DNA of 64,000 bases, taken from positions 4,571,318 through 4,635,317 of the forward strand of contig OX030958.1 in NCBI GenBank assembly GCA_943735955.1, given 5' to 3'. The notes beneath the pieces were generated by a model. That model saw only the letters and a list, made by a program, of their open reading frames with translations. It did not search any database and was not told the DNA's origin. The position numbers and the translations under genes were made by a program. The DNA is from Piscicola geometra. Its lineage: Eukaryota > Annelida > Clitellata > Hirudinida > Piscicolidae. Below are positions 50,665 to 64,000 of this stretch, one piece after another. Within the stretch, counting starts at the first letter, position 1; the number at the start of each line of letters is the position of its first letter.

Positions 50665-52589
50665 ATGAAATCTTTTTGCATCGTCTTCCTCGCTGTGCTC
50701 CTCCAGCTCAGCAATGGTGCAATTACATTCATACACTCTAAAGATAAAATAATTCTTAAATATATAAATTTTAAATCGAAATATGAATTTTCATAACTGA
50801 ATGGCAACTTTAAAAATATTCTAGAGCGTTCACAATCCCCACAGCCATACCTCTAGATGAGGCATCCTTCAATACAGACCCATTCATCATCAATGGAGTG
50901 GAGGCCAAGGTGACCTCCCTATTTATTTATTACTCATTTAGCGTTTAAACACAATCAATGTTTTAAAACGGCGAGCTTACACCCAACAATCATTGACTTC
51001 AGATCGGCGAGTTTCCTCACCAGCTGATGCTGCAGAAAAGATCCGGTGGATTCTTCAGATTTGCTTGCGGCGCTGTTCTCGTCAACAAGCACCAAGCCTT
51101 CACTGATGCACACTGCGTAAACAATGTGTGAGTGACTTCATCTGCTCGAACTAGAGGCCTGCACGGGACATAATTTCCAACCGTCCTCGTTCCCTTCCCA
51201 TAAACCCCATCCGATTTTAGTCCGGTTTACCAAGAGCTCGTCTCATTTCAAACCCGCCTCAAATATTGTATGCCTATCTATTGGGGGAGGTTGCTCAAGA
51301 TGAACCGGGTTCAAAGATAGAACTTTTTGCTCTTCATGTTTGAAGTAAAAAAACTTGTGTTTTTTTTATCTAGTCTTATGTTTGAGTTCACAAAACTAGA
51401 CAAGGTATCAATATAATGGCTGGATAAATTTAAATTATTTTTTATGCAATTGAGATATTAGGCTACGTTTAAAACTTGTGCAACCTCTCCCTAAACATAA
51501 ACAAAGATTATTGATGATAATTTCTAATCAAAAGAGAAATTATTAAATAACTTAAAATAAAAACTATTTTATAAAAACAAGAAGTTTATTTATAAATTTG
51601 AAGAATTCTTTTATTCAACTCCAACAGTCAAGCCAGAGATATCAGATTAATTGCTGGTCAACACAGCACTCAGGTTCAGGAGGGTACTCAAATAGTCGCG
51701 ATCAGCAAATATGTAAAGGTGAGCTAGTTATTCACCAAGTTTTATATGGTTTGTGTTTTTTTAAATGTTATTTCAGTGTTTTAAAATTTAAAAATTGTAA
51801 TCAAACATGTTAAAAGTTTGAGGAAAGCAAAACTTTGATTAATAATTTGTATTTTCGGACCTACAGCACCCCAAACACAACACTGGTCCAGCAAGTTTCT
51901 CTGATGATTTAGCTTTTCTGACCTTCGAGAAGCCTGTCAAGTTCACTCCCACCATTCAGCCAATCTACTGGAATGACGACCAAAATCTTACCTTCACTGG
52001 AGAACGTTGCCACCTCAGTGGATGGGGAAGAAGTAAAATATTTTTATATTATTTTAAATTTATTATAATTTAACTAGTTAAGTTCAAGTTAGTTTTTTTG
52101 TTTAAACTTTGTAAACTTATGATCTCCCACAGGCCAAGATGGGTCGCTAGCAACTGTGCTACAGAAGGTTAATATAAAAATTATTTCAAACCAAGAATGC
52201 GCTCAAAAGATGATTCCCTCTGCCGTCATTTACCCAGGCCACATTTGCGCCCTTGAGCCTCCCTACGGAGCTTGCAACGTTAGTCAAGAATTTTAGATTT
52301 TTATTTTCACTTTCTTTTTTAAGCAATTAAAAAAAGCATTCCACAGCGATTAATATTTTTCAACTGAGCATGTGCTTTTTATTTTTTTAGAAAACGTATT
52401 CAATCAAACAACATCTTTCAGGGAGACAGTGGTGGTCCAATGACTTGCATGTATAAGGGCAACAGGATCTTGGCTGGAGTGACTTCTTGGGGCGCATCTT
52501 CGGGGCACAGCTGCAGTACCGTCCATCCTGTAGTGTACGCCAGAATCGCCTACTTCAAGGACTTCATCGCCCAACACATCATTGAATAA
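50665..52589 (+). CDS. secreted S1A serine protease (chymotrypsin/elastase-like)
   Basis: Seven exons: 50665-50716, 50827-50909, 51003-51127, 51628-51718, 51867-52032, 52133-52278 and 52422-52589, about 277 residues. Signal peptide MKSFCIVFLAVLLQLSNG, a short propeptide, then the mature-type start IINGVEAKIGEFPHQ. The catalytic triad is present: His in TDAHC (usual TAAHC), Asp in DDLAFLTF and Ser in GDSGGP. CGAVLVNKH, CHLSGWGR and VTSWGASS are typical of the fold. The residue at the base of the S1 pocket (six before the catalytic Ser, in GACNGDS) is Gly, not the trypsin Asp, so trypsin-like cleavage is unlikely. The residue before IINGV is Phe, not Arg/Lys, so activation would not be by trypsin. 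A digestive or secreted protease is likely. The 5' UTR is interrupted by a hAT. Confidence 0.93.
51151..51240 (+). mobile_element. tip of a hAT-like MITE in a protease intron
   Basis: AGAGGCCTGCACGGGA followed by CATAATTTCC resembles the left end of the element at 40846 (GAGACCTGCACGG..ATAATTTTCC). The matching right end was not found, so the copy is truncated or diverged. Confidence 0.4.
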
Positions 52590-52892
52590 AAACAGGTTTC
52601 CGAAATGGACACATAAAAAATCATATAATTCTAATCATATAAAAATAGAACAAATTTTAATAATGTTGATTAAAAGAACTTGAAGTTCTTAAATTTTATT
52701 TTAATTAAATGGTATTCATGACAAAATTAATTTGTCTAGTTTTTTGACTAATACATTTTTGAAATCAGAATATCAAGTACTTCAAACTTCAATGTCTGTC
52801 ACTAACAATACTAAAACAATAAATAAATAAATGAATCAATCAATCACTAATTATGTGAAAAATGTAGTCAGGGTCAATACTCAGGAGGCAAT

Positions 52893-53885
52893 AATATTAA
52901 TAATAAAAAGATTCATTTATATAGCGCTATGGTAGCAACATAAGCGCTCTTTTTCAAGTACTTAGTGGAATGAAATCAAATTAAATTAAAAAATTAAATC
53001 ATGAAATAAATGACTGAGTAAATGACTACAAATGAATGACTAAGTAAATGAGTAAATGAAATAAAACAAAATAAGAGAAAAGATGATTAATTAAATTCTA
53101 GTTGAAAGTAATGAGTTTGTAATTTTTTCTTGAATATTGTTAGGGATGTGCTGTTTCTGATGTGTGGTGGTAGGCTGTTCCAAATTGATGGCGATGAGTG
53201 GCGGAATGCACGGTTGGCTATGTTGGTTCTTACAGGAGGTTTAAGTAGTGTCGTAGTGGATGATGAACGAAGATACTTATTGCTGTTTTTGATGGGGGTT
53301 AGGTTTATGAGATAAGAAGGCTGAGATGTTGTAAGTGTTTTAAAAGTGATGGTGGCAATTTTGAAAGGAAGGCGAAATTTAACCAGAAGCCAGTGTAGAC
53401 TTTTTAACTTTTTAGATGAACTGGTATGTTGAATAGGTGTTATGATGTTTAAGGCGATTCGAGCGCCTTTGTTCATGATTCGTTGGAGTCGAATTTCTTG
53501 TTGTTGAAGAATGTTGTATAGTGTACTATTACAATAGTCTAACCTTGATATTACTAAGCATCTGATGAGTAATGAAGCAATGGTTGTTTATACGAATGGT
53601 CTGATATGTTTGATTGCTTTAAGATGAATAATTGCATGATTGAGTTATTAAAGTGATGTGATTATTGAAGTTTAGCTTTGAGTCAAGTGTGATGCCTAGT
53701 GTTTTTAGAAATGTGTTGATTGTGATAGGTGTATCCTTGTCAATAGAACCAGTATTAGTAGAAAGAATGAGAAAGGAAGAAAACGCAAAAGGTATGTGCA
53801 GGCCTGTGATTGTTGAATTCAGGTCAGAGGCAGATAAATGGAGGGTGGTGGGAGGAAGGGAATGCTGAAGAAGGATGAGAGGTAC
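52893..53885 (-). mobile_element. 5'-truncated non-LTR retrotransposon (CR1/L2/jockey-like)
   Basis: On the minus strand, reverse-transcriptase C-terminal sequence remains: LKTLGITLDSKLNFNNHI (thumb, near 53700) then, in another frame, LHWLLVKFRLPFKI, LRSSSTTTLLKPPVRT and SPSIWNSLPPHIRN (53476-53087). The 3' end carries AGCGCTATATAAATG and a short A/T-rich tail near 52893. Frameshifts and 5' truncation make it inactive. Confidence 0.82.
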
Positions 53886-53900
53886 AGAAGTATATCTCAG

Positions 53901-54237
53901 ACTTGTCCTCAAAGTTTACACAAGAATACTGGAGTATGTGAAAAGTTAAATGAAAATGTAACCGCCTTAAATCATAGTCGAGAAGTAATTCACTATATTT
54001 ATCATTATTATCATTAATTCAATTTTTAATATTTTTTTATAAACGTTGATAAATAAATATAAAAGCAAAACAAGTTGCCAAGTTCTAATTAGACTAATCT
54101 ATGACAAAAATCGTGCAATTAAAAAGCTAGTGTTAGATAAACAGCAAAAGTAAATTTTACCGCGAAATAAGCACTTTGTCTGAAGGCATTTAAATTAGTC
54201 TTTAATAATTAAAGAGGCAATTAAATTGGCTCAGAAA
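53901..54237 (+). repeat. segmental duplication, copy 2 (degenerate SETD4 tail)
   Basis: Aligns with 47638-48030. The SETD4 last-exon copy (AAAGTTTACACAAGAATACT) has an early stop (AAAAGTTAAATG) and no upstream exons. It now forms the NBN 5' flank. The duplication continues through NBN exon 1 to about 54510. Confidence 0.88.
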
Positions 54238-57410
<3,173 letters not shown>

Positions 57411-58321
57411 GCTTCTTGTTGAAAGTTGTGCAGGACTCTCTCATTTGAGGTTTATAATACATTTCAACAAAAAATATTAACGTGGGAAAATTTTTTGAAA
57501 CTAATTCGACTGATTCATTTTATTATTTTCTAATTTTTTGGGGGTTTTCTATTTAAATAAACTCTTTCAACGTTTCTACTAATTTGAGAGAATAATTTTT
57601 CAATGTAAATGTAAATAATTACCACATTTGTGATCAAGTTAACTTTTTGCAATGGCCTAGAATAGTTCGTGTTGCAGATGCGGCCTTTCAAGGCTTCTGC
57701 CTTATATATAAAGCATCGTTTGATTGAAGAGCAAATATCTTTTGTTCTTTCATTTAAATCAATTTTCAGGCGCCTTACAGGCCTTGTCAAGTTCTACTTT
57801 TCAAACTTACCTCTTACCAAGACTAAGTGTTTTTTAAGCGTTTCTATAAAATGTAAGGTATAAATATAAGCACTAAGAAGATAGGATAAAGTGTTTTTAA
57901 AGGATGTAGTCTATCTAGATCGGCTTTTCCACTTGCAAAATAATTTAGATTTGGTTTTTATCGTCTTATGGGCGTTCAATTGTTTCCGCCAAAATGAATA
58001 AATCAACTCTTGAACGTTGTATGTGCCTTGTTCGACGCTTCAGTCAAGTTGTATTTATCAACCACCAACGGCCGAAGACCCGTTCGAGAGCTCTACTCTC
58101 TGTGGTATGCGTTTTTTATCGTATATAGAGACGTAATTGTGCAGATAAATATATTAAATTAAATACAGTTTCTCGGAAAAAGAATTTTTATATTTTTCCC
58201 CGTTTTGAAACTTTCTTTTCTTCATGAAACAGGTTATTTCATTAACATTGTGAAAATTTTCTTAGATTATTCACACGATTAGCATGATCTACTTGCTACT
58301 AAACAAAATTGTACTTCGAAA
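57411..58321. other. intergenic, NBN to RMDN-like gene
   Basis: AT-rich, with no coding match. The first exon (start codon, possible targeting sequence) of the RMDN-like gene was not found here. Confidence 0.45.
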
Positions 58322-58337
58322 TTGAACTTTAAAACCA

Positions 58338-59313
58338 GGGTCTCCTCTAAATATCCTCTAATCCACCCAGATAAAAGGACCTTGTTTCTGAAAAATGATA
58401 CTCTTTTGAACGTGAAGCAACTAATTAAGTATGCAGACGAGCTATATAAAAAGAAGGAGATTAACGAATTGGTTACACTCTTGTTGAAGCAACAAAACTC
58501 CGATAATGCAGAGGTATTATGGAGGCTGGCAAGGGCTTTGTATGAAAAAGCTATTAGTGATGGAGATGAAAGAAAGCACGAAAAGATGCTAATGAAGGCG
58601 GTAGAGACTTCGCAAAGAGCCCTTGAAAAAGATCCTTCTAACTACGAGTGCCATAAGGTCTATAATCGTTTCTGATTATATAATAAAAATTTCAATCGCA
58701 TGCTATTAATAGTTTTCATTTTTGCTACAGCAATCATTTTCAAGTTTTTATCATATCTCTTCTTTCAGTCATTCTTGCTGTCAAATTATCATTTACTAAA
58801 TGATCAATCAATCACTACTGAATTTGAAGAAAGAGCGCTATAGAAATCTATTTGATTGATTGATTGATTCTTTGATTGATTGATACTGATTAGTTTCTAT
58901 CATATTTAATTCTCTCACTAGTGGTACGCCATAATACTGGGCCGCATAGGCACCTTCCAAGGAGTTGAGGAAAGGCGCTCACAGGCGCATGAAGTTAAGC
59001 AACACTTGATGGTTAGAAGTGTACAATTTGTAAAAATTAACTTAGGCTCATATTATTGCTATTCATAATTTTTGAACAAGACTTCTGATATTTGTTGTTG
59101 CGTCTAGTCACTAGACTAGTGCGTGAAAGCAATTCAAAATATGCAGATATCAAGTTACGCACTAAAAAACGTTGAAAAGATAATTAACTCATCAATAAGT
59201 TTTTCTAAAAAAATATTTCTCAAGCTACTCATTTTTATTGCTTCTAAAAAATTGCAGAAAGGAATTGAACTGAACGACAAAGACGCCATGTTGTTTCACT
59301 GCATGGGTCTCTG
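58338..59313 (+). CDS. RMDN-like (FAM82) TPR protein, partial
   Basis: Exons about 58338-58657, 58922-59011 and 59258 to beyond 59313, where an assembly gap begins. TPR-like helices read IKYADELYKKKEINELVTLL, AEVLWRLARALYEKAISDG, AVETSQRALEKDPSNYECHK, then WYAIILGRIGTFQGVEER and KGIELNDKDAMLFHCMGL. This order matches regulator of microtubule dynamics proteins (RMDN1/3; human LLWRLARA..., SSFASHKWYAICLSDVGDY, AIELNPKDATSIHLMG). These act at microtubules or at ER-mitochondria contacts. The 5' end is uncertain. The C-terminal exons (PWYQR-type segment) were not found after the gap. Confidence 0.8.
58819..58885 (+). repeat. dispersed retroelement 3'-tail repeat, copy C
   Basis: GAATTTGAAGAAAGAGCGCT then ATAGAAATCTATTTGATTG and (TTGA)n. 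Shares AGCGCTATA.AAAT with the LINE 3' end at 52893-52960 and is near-identical to copy B at 34908-34960. It lies in the first seen RMDN intron. Confidence 0.6.
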
Positions 59314-59513
59314 NNNNNNNNNNNNNNNNNNNNNNNNNNNNNNNNNNNNNNNNNNNNNNNNNNNNNNNNNNNNNNNNNNNNNNNNNNNNNNNNNNNNNNN
59401 NNNNNNNNNNNNNNNNNNNNNNNNNNNNNNNNNNNNNNNNNNNNNNNNNNNNNNNNNNNNNNNNNNNNNNNNNNNNNNNNNNNNNNNNNNNNNNNNNNNN
59501 NNNNNNNNNNNNN
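59314..59513. other. assembly gap (200 N)
   Basis: Exactly 200 N interrupt the third seen exon of the RMDN-like gene. Size unknown. Confidence 1.
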
Positions 59514-60505
59514 TTATCAAACAGAAATTGGTCTTGTTGTTCTTATAATCTCGTGGGCCTTGTGGTAAAGTCCATCGAGATACCAGCCATAAAGTATGGC
59601 CATTTTTGAGAGCTTATTACGCCTCATTAGAATGCTAAAAGTTTAATGTTGAATATATTTTTATTCGCTGACAATGAAAACCTCAATCTATTAAAGGTGA
59701 AAAATTCTGGAAAGAAGAGAACGAAAGAAGATAATTTAGACGTATAACTTAAAAGCTTTTGCACTATATACCAGTTTTGGGAGGTTGCTGGATGCATGCA
59801 GGATAGCGGCACTCGCCAGGACTAAATCAAACGAACTTTAATTCACTTCTTACAGGCCTTTTCCTCAGAGAGGCTGAATAAATAGGAGCTGAAGCATTGC
59901 TCAATATATCTATCCTTTAAATATCTACAATAAGTTTTTTACTCATTCTATATAGGTTTATTTTAATAAAAAACTCAATCTCAAATTCTTTTTTAAAAAT
60001 CGAATTTTAAATCTAAAAAAGAGTTTAATGTATTCGTTTTAGCACTAACCGCCATGCTACGCGCCCCATGTTTGCAGATTTATATTGAACAAACAACAGC
60101 AAAAACAAAAGAACCATTGCAACGTTCAAAAGCATTGATTGTCACATCTTATATTACACAAGCAATTATTCCTGATTTCTCTGGCTAACATTTTTTTGTC
60201 CTGTAATACGAGTTGCATGGCGTGTGTTTGCAGCATGGTAAACTGTTGTTTCAAGTCATTAGCTTCCTAGATCCTTCTTCAATTTTAAAACAATCCAAAC
60301 CACAATCTAACATGATCATCTATGATTAGTTTCATCAAAGCATTTTGGGTTATTAGAAACTACTAAAAGTTCAAAACCCATGAAAAAAATAAAAATCTAA
60401 ATCACAAAACAGACTATTATACAGAATAAAAACATAAAAATTCTTTTACACCTTATCTTACTAGCCTGCTTATCATTTATCTTCAAAGTAACCTTCCTCC
60501 TCCAG
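59514..60505. other. no gene recognised
   Basis: AT-rich. Neither the missing RMDN exons nor the first exon of the kinase could be found. Confidence 0.4.
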
Positions 60506-60634
60506 GTCGCCTTGAAGATCATCGACACTCGCAAGGTGAAGGACGAATACATGCGTTCAAACCTGCACAGAGAAGCCAAGATAATGGCCAACCTCAAGCA
60601 TCCACACATCATCAGACTCTACGAAACGCTGAAG
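60506..60634 (+). CDS. single exon of an AMPK-related/CAMK-group protein kinase
   Basis: A 43-codon exon between CTCCTCCAG and AAG|GTGGTT encodes VALKIIDTRKVKDEYMRS, then NLHREAKIMANLKHPHIIRL. It carries the VAxK lysine, the alphaC Glu (HREAKIM) and the HPHIIRLYE strand of AMPK-related kinases (SIK, NUAK, NIM1 and HUNK group). The long alphaC lead-in (DEYMRSNLHRE) is most like HUNK. The Gly-loop exon upstream and the catalytic-loop exons downstream were not found. They may lie in the gap, in long introns, or past the window end. The exon is convincing; the exact kinase is not. Confidence 0.72.
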
Positions 60635-63600
60635 GTGGTTTGGAGCGGGTCGTGTGGAAGGGTGAGATGAAGTAGAGAAAGGGTTGGGAAAAAAGGGTCA
60701 ATGGAAGTAATTTGTCATAAGAAAAAGTATTATACAAACCTTGAAAACTTTTTTGCAAAGGCGGAAAAACGACTAATGTAGGAGCGGTATTGCACTTGGA
60801 TATGATTACTGCGTCCTTATTCGATTAGACCATCATTACTCAAGGCCTGTACATCGATTAGGTGTTGAATGCTGTGTGTTCAGCATCGAGTGATGAAATG
60901 ATTGGCATAGTAGGCATTCTCGAAAAAAACCTATGTCTTTCTTTCCAAATCGCTTCCATCACTTAATCACTGAAGAGCAGCAGTGGTGGAAGAGACAGAC
61001 CGGGTTAATTAGTTCATGCTGCAAACGTCCAGAGGTATTAATAAATATGACATGAAAGTAATAGAATCTCTCCATGAAACATCTTCATTTTCGTTTTCGT
61101 TGAAATGCCATCTTCATCTCATCTTTTGACTTCCTATCTTCATCTTCTTCGTGTGTTTTCTCATTCGTATAAAAATAATGCCTACACCTACAATCAGCAA
61201 TGCTGATTATCAGCATCATTGCATTTATATTTTTCTTCTTTTATTTTTCACCAACTTTATTTATTCCCTCCATAACTTTCAAACTACTCATTTGACATCA
61301 GATTGTTTATGTATTCTCTACGTGCACGCCTATTTTCTTGTGTGCGTGCCTACATTTATGAATGCGTGTGTGTTTTTATCTAATTTCATGGGCACATCTC
61401 AGCACACATCAGCACACATAAATGGTGATATCAGCACAGATAAAAGCAGACATTTATCTAGTCTATGCTCTACCCACCACTCAAATCTTGTGTCAGATAA
61501 GTATACAACAACTCACCTCCAGTCTTTCACGCAGGCTCACATCCATATGCATTCAGCGCTAGAGAATGCCTGAGGGGTAACAATTTCTGAGACGGAAGTT
61601 TCGGTAGGCACGTGGCTCTTATCGTGTTAAACTCGCCGCCTTTCAAGGTGACGAATAATGTAGAGCAGAAAGAAAACTTGAAAAACCATAAAATTACTCT
61701 AGAAACGAAAATAGTATTTTATTTTTCTAAAATTAATTAATTCTAATTAATTTTTTTTTTGTAATTATTCGTGACTTTCACAGTTCTATTCTTCAAATAC
61801 TTCAATCTTCTGCATTTAGTTCCATAAACTCCATAAAATGGTCAGCCGATTGGGACATCTTATCGAAATCTCTAACAAATTCAAATGAAAAGGCTGGTCA
61901 TAGTGAGATATCCAAAAGGAACCTTAACTAGTTCTAAATTGCATCCTAAAGTACTGTAAGTGGTTTTAAGAATCATCCCATGATAATCTAAATCTTTTTT
62001 AGGTACTTTAATCGACTGATTATTTCTCTTAAAAAGATTTTAGGCTCATCATAGCCTTAAGTGGTTGGAAAGTTTAAAACATTAAAGTCCCCTCCAGATT
62101 ACTGTTTGATTAATTGCAAGCATAACTCTGCACTAAATCCGCTGCTTTGACATGGAATGAAAACCATCTGTCTGCCCTAACATCTACATTGTACGTGTAT
62201 ATTATATATAGCATTCTACATAAAAAACGAGTTTTAAGAATTTTTTGTAATTTTGTCGATGGAATAGCAAGCAGTGTTAAAATAAAATTACAAACATGCC
62301 TTCTTACAAAACTAATAAAACACATTTAAAACCACGTTGGTAACTTTAGCGCTTTTCAAGAAGGGATAAATTACATGAATTGGCATCTTCTTTCCAAATA
62401 AATTTGTGGCTGCAGTCACGCCAGAAAGACGAGTTATGTCTTCCTGAGTGTGATGCAGAGGCTTCTGACTTGAACCTGCTCAGAATACCGCCTTTGCCCA
62501 TTTTTAATTTATTGACAGACGCAGGCCATTCACAGCAAACTTGGACTTGGAGAGTTTATAAAATTAAATTAATACATTTGGTAAGCAAAAGTAAAAAATA
62601 ATGAATTCATTTAAGATTATTTATCAATTTAGAAAGTGTAAATACATTTAGAAATGCTGTTTATGGAAGCAGATGTAATGCTCATGAAGCAAAGAAAAGA
62701 ATTGCTCCTAAATTATTTAATTAGCCGCAGAGCGTAAAACTGCACGAAATACATGATACAATGTTTAAACAGATTTTTTGAGCTCTATGATTCGGCATTT
62801 GTCTTTTATCTCACGCTAAATAAGATTTTTGTTACACCTTTATTTTATTCAAGAATTATTTTACTATTCAAGACACTGCACGAATACCTTATTTCTGTTC
62901 CATTTAATGCATTTTTTACCTACTTTAGTATGTTTATTTACCATTGAATAAGGTCTATATACTACAATGTATGCCCGTGTTTCGTGTGTATTTACTGACT
63001 GAACATACCTCGTAATGGCGTTTTGCAGACGAACGAGATGCTTTATGGCAGCTCGGATAGAATTTAAGACGCAAATACATACTAAAAGTCCATTCGGAAA
63101 TGTATGAAGACACATTTGAAAGAAATAAAAGTACTCTCGACATGAGATGTTCTAATGTCTTCCAGGATCGATCTTTGCATCTCGTGCCTTTCGGTAGTCT
63201 ATGCAAAAGTCGTTTTGAATGAAAGCTGCAGGAAACTCATGGAACTGACGAGATGAAGATTCAGCAGTCCGAGTCAGCAACCCTTGAAATGTAGCTTCAA
63301 GCACTTGATTTATATGGACAAAATTTTGAGACAAAATTAACATAAATCAAGAAGCTCATCATTGAAATATTTTCTCTTGATTTACTATGTCGAGTATCTT
63401 TATTTTTCTCATAATCGACATATTTTCAAATTTTGAAAAACATATTAATGTTAATGTTATTATTTAATATCATAGAATATTATTTTAATCTAGTCCTAGA
63501 ATACTATTTTATTATAGTCATAGAATATTATTTTTATATATATTTAATATCATTTAGTTACTGTATTTTATATTACCATATTGCTTGTAAAAATTTATTT

Positions 63601-64000
63601 TATATGAATATAATTATTTATGCTTTTTATAATGTATCTTATTTTTATAGTTTAGTTTATAATGTTTAAGCATTTGACCTCTATATTGATACATATTTTA
63701 TATTTTCCTAATAAGAAAACAAATGACATTGCAAACTTGGGTGACATGACTTGTTCCATCAATCTTTCCCATCTATCACCTTAAACCTTCTTTCTTATTA
63801 TTAATAATGGTTTTATAATAATTATTTTATTCACACCATTAATATCACCACCATGATTATCTACACAAATTTTACATATTTCTTTCTTCTTTTTCCATGC
63901 TCTTGTTCAAGATGTATTTTTAAGATAATATGCAAATTGAGAATCTAATTTCGCCCCGTTTTTCTTTCATGCGGTATACTGTTGCGTCTGCCAAACAACT
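60635..64000. other. probable kinase intron or intergenic, no gene recognised
   Basis: AT-rich sequence with short open frames only (for example 61151-61573 and 62380-62601), none with a recognisable family. 63430-63670 is extremely AT-rich. No RNA gene was identified. Confidence 0.4.

Noticed and set aside
61151..61573. 140-codon frame with hydrophobic stretches as a gene
   Set aside because: No start context, splice signals or recognisable domain; AT-rich background frame.

Overview
The window is animal genomic DNA: AT-rich, intron-rich, full of simple-sequence repeats, and carrying two 200-base assembly gaps (27898-28097 and 59314-59513). Every recognisable gene is a metazoan gene with GT-AG introns. 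The very long trinucleotide tracts and Asn/Ser/Thr-rich coding exons, together with the gene content, suggest a lophotrochozoan such as an annelid or leech (for example a Helobdella-like genome). That assignment is inference; no diagnostic marker was tested.

Layout. 1-4.5 kb is dominated by ATC/AAC/TAC repeats, with two doubtful low-complexity exons. 4.8-14.3 kb (+) is a TBC1D2-type Rab GAP (PH, coiled coil, TBC) with about 19 exons and two tRNA-derived SINEs in its introns. 15.9-19.9 kb (-) is a large disordered protein with a CABIT-like N terminus. 20.9-24.7 kb (+) is a PPM1D/Wip1-type PP2C phosphatase. 26.0-26.6 kb (+) is a small Maf bZIP factor. 27.1-27.9 kb (-) is Elongator subunit ELP6. 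29.6-33.2 kb (+) is a tensin-type SH2-PTB protein. 33.6-36.2 kb (+) is the checkpoint clamp subunit RAD1. 36.7-39.7 kb (-) is a mixed-lineage kinase. 41.4-44.9 kb (-) is palmitoyltransferase ZDHHC16 with a decayed piggyBac in an intron. 45.2-47.7 kb (+) is the SET-domain methyltransferase SETD4. 50.7-52.6 kb (+) is a chymotrypsin-fold serine protease with a hAT element at its promoter. 54.2-57.4 kb (+) is nibrin (NBN). 58.3 kb onward (+) is an RMDN-like TPR protein cut by a gap, and 60.5 kb (+) is one exon of an AMPK-related kinase.

The genes do not form an operon or pathway cluster. Even so, three of about a dozen (PPM1D, RAD1, NBN) belong to the DNA-damage response, and two of those have introns expanded by 24-bp minisatellites. 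The most informative structural story lies at 47.6-54.6 kb. The SETD4-tail/NBN-head segment is present twice, and each copy has kept the opposite gene intact. A protease gene, a hAT with a nested piggyBac-like element, and a truncated LINE lie between the copies. The hAT is bounded by a perfect 8-bp target duplication and sits between the protease TATA box and its start codon.

Exon boundaries were placed by eye from splice consensus, reading frame and remembered family alignments. No search was run.
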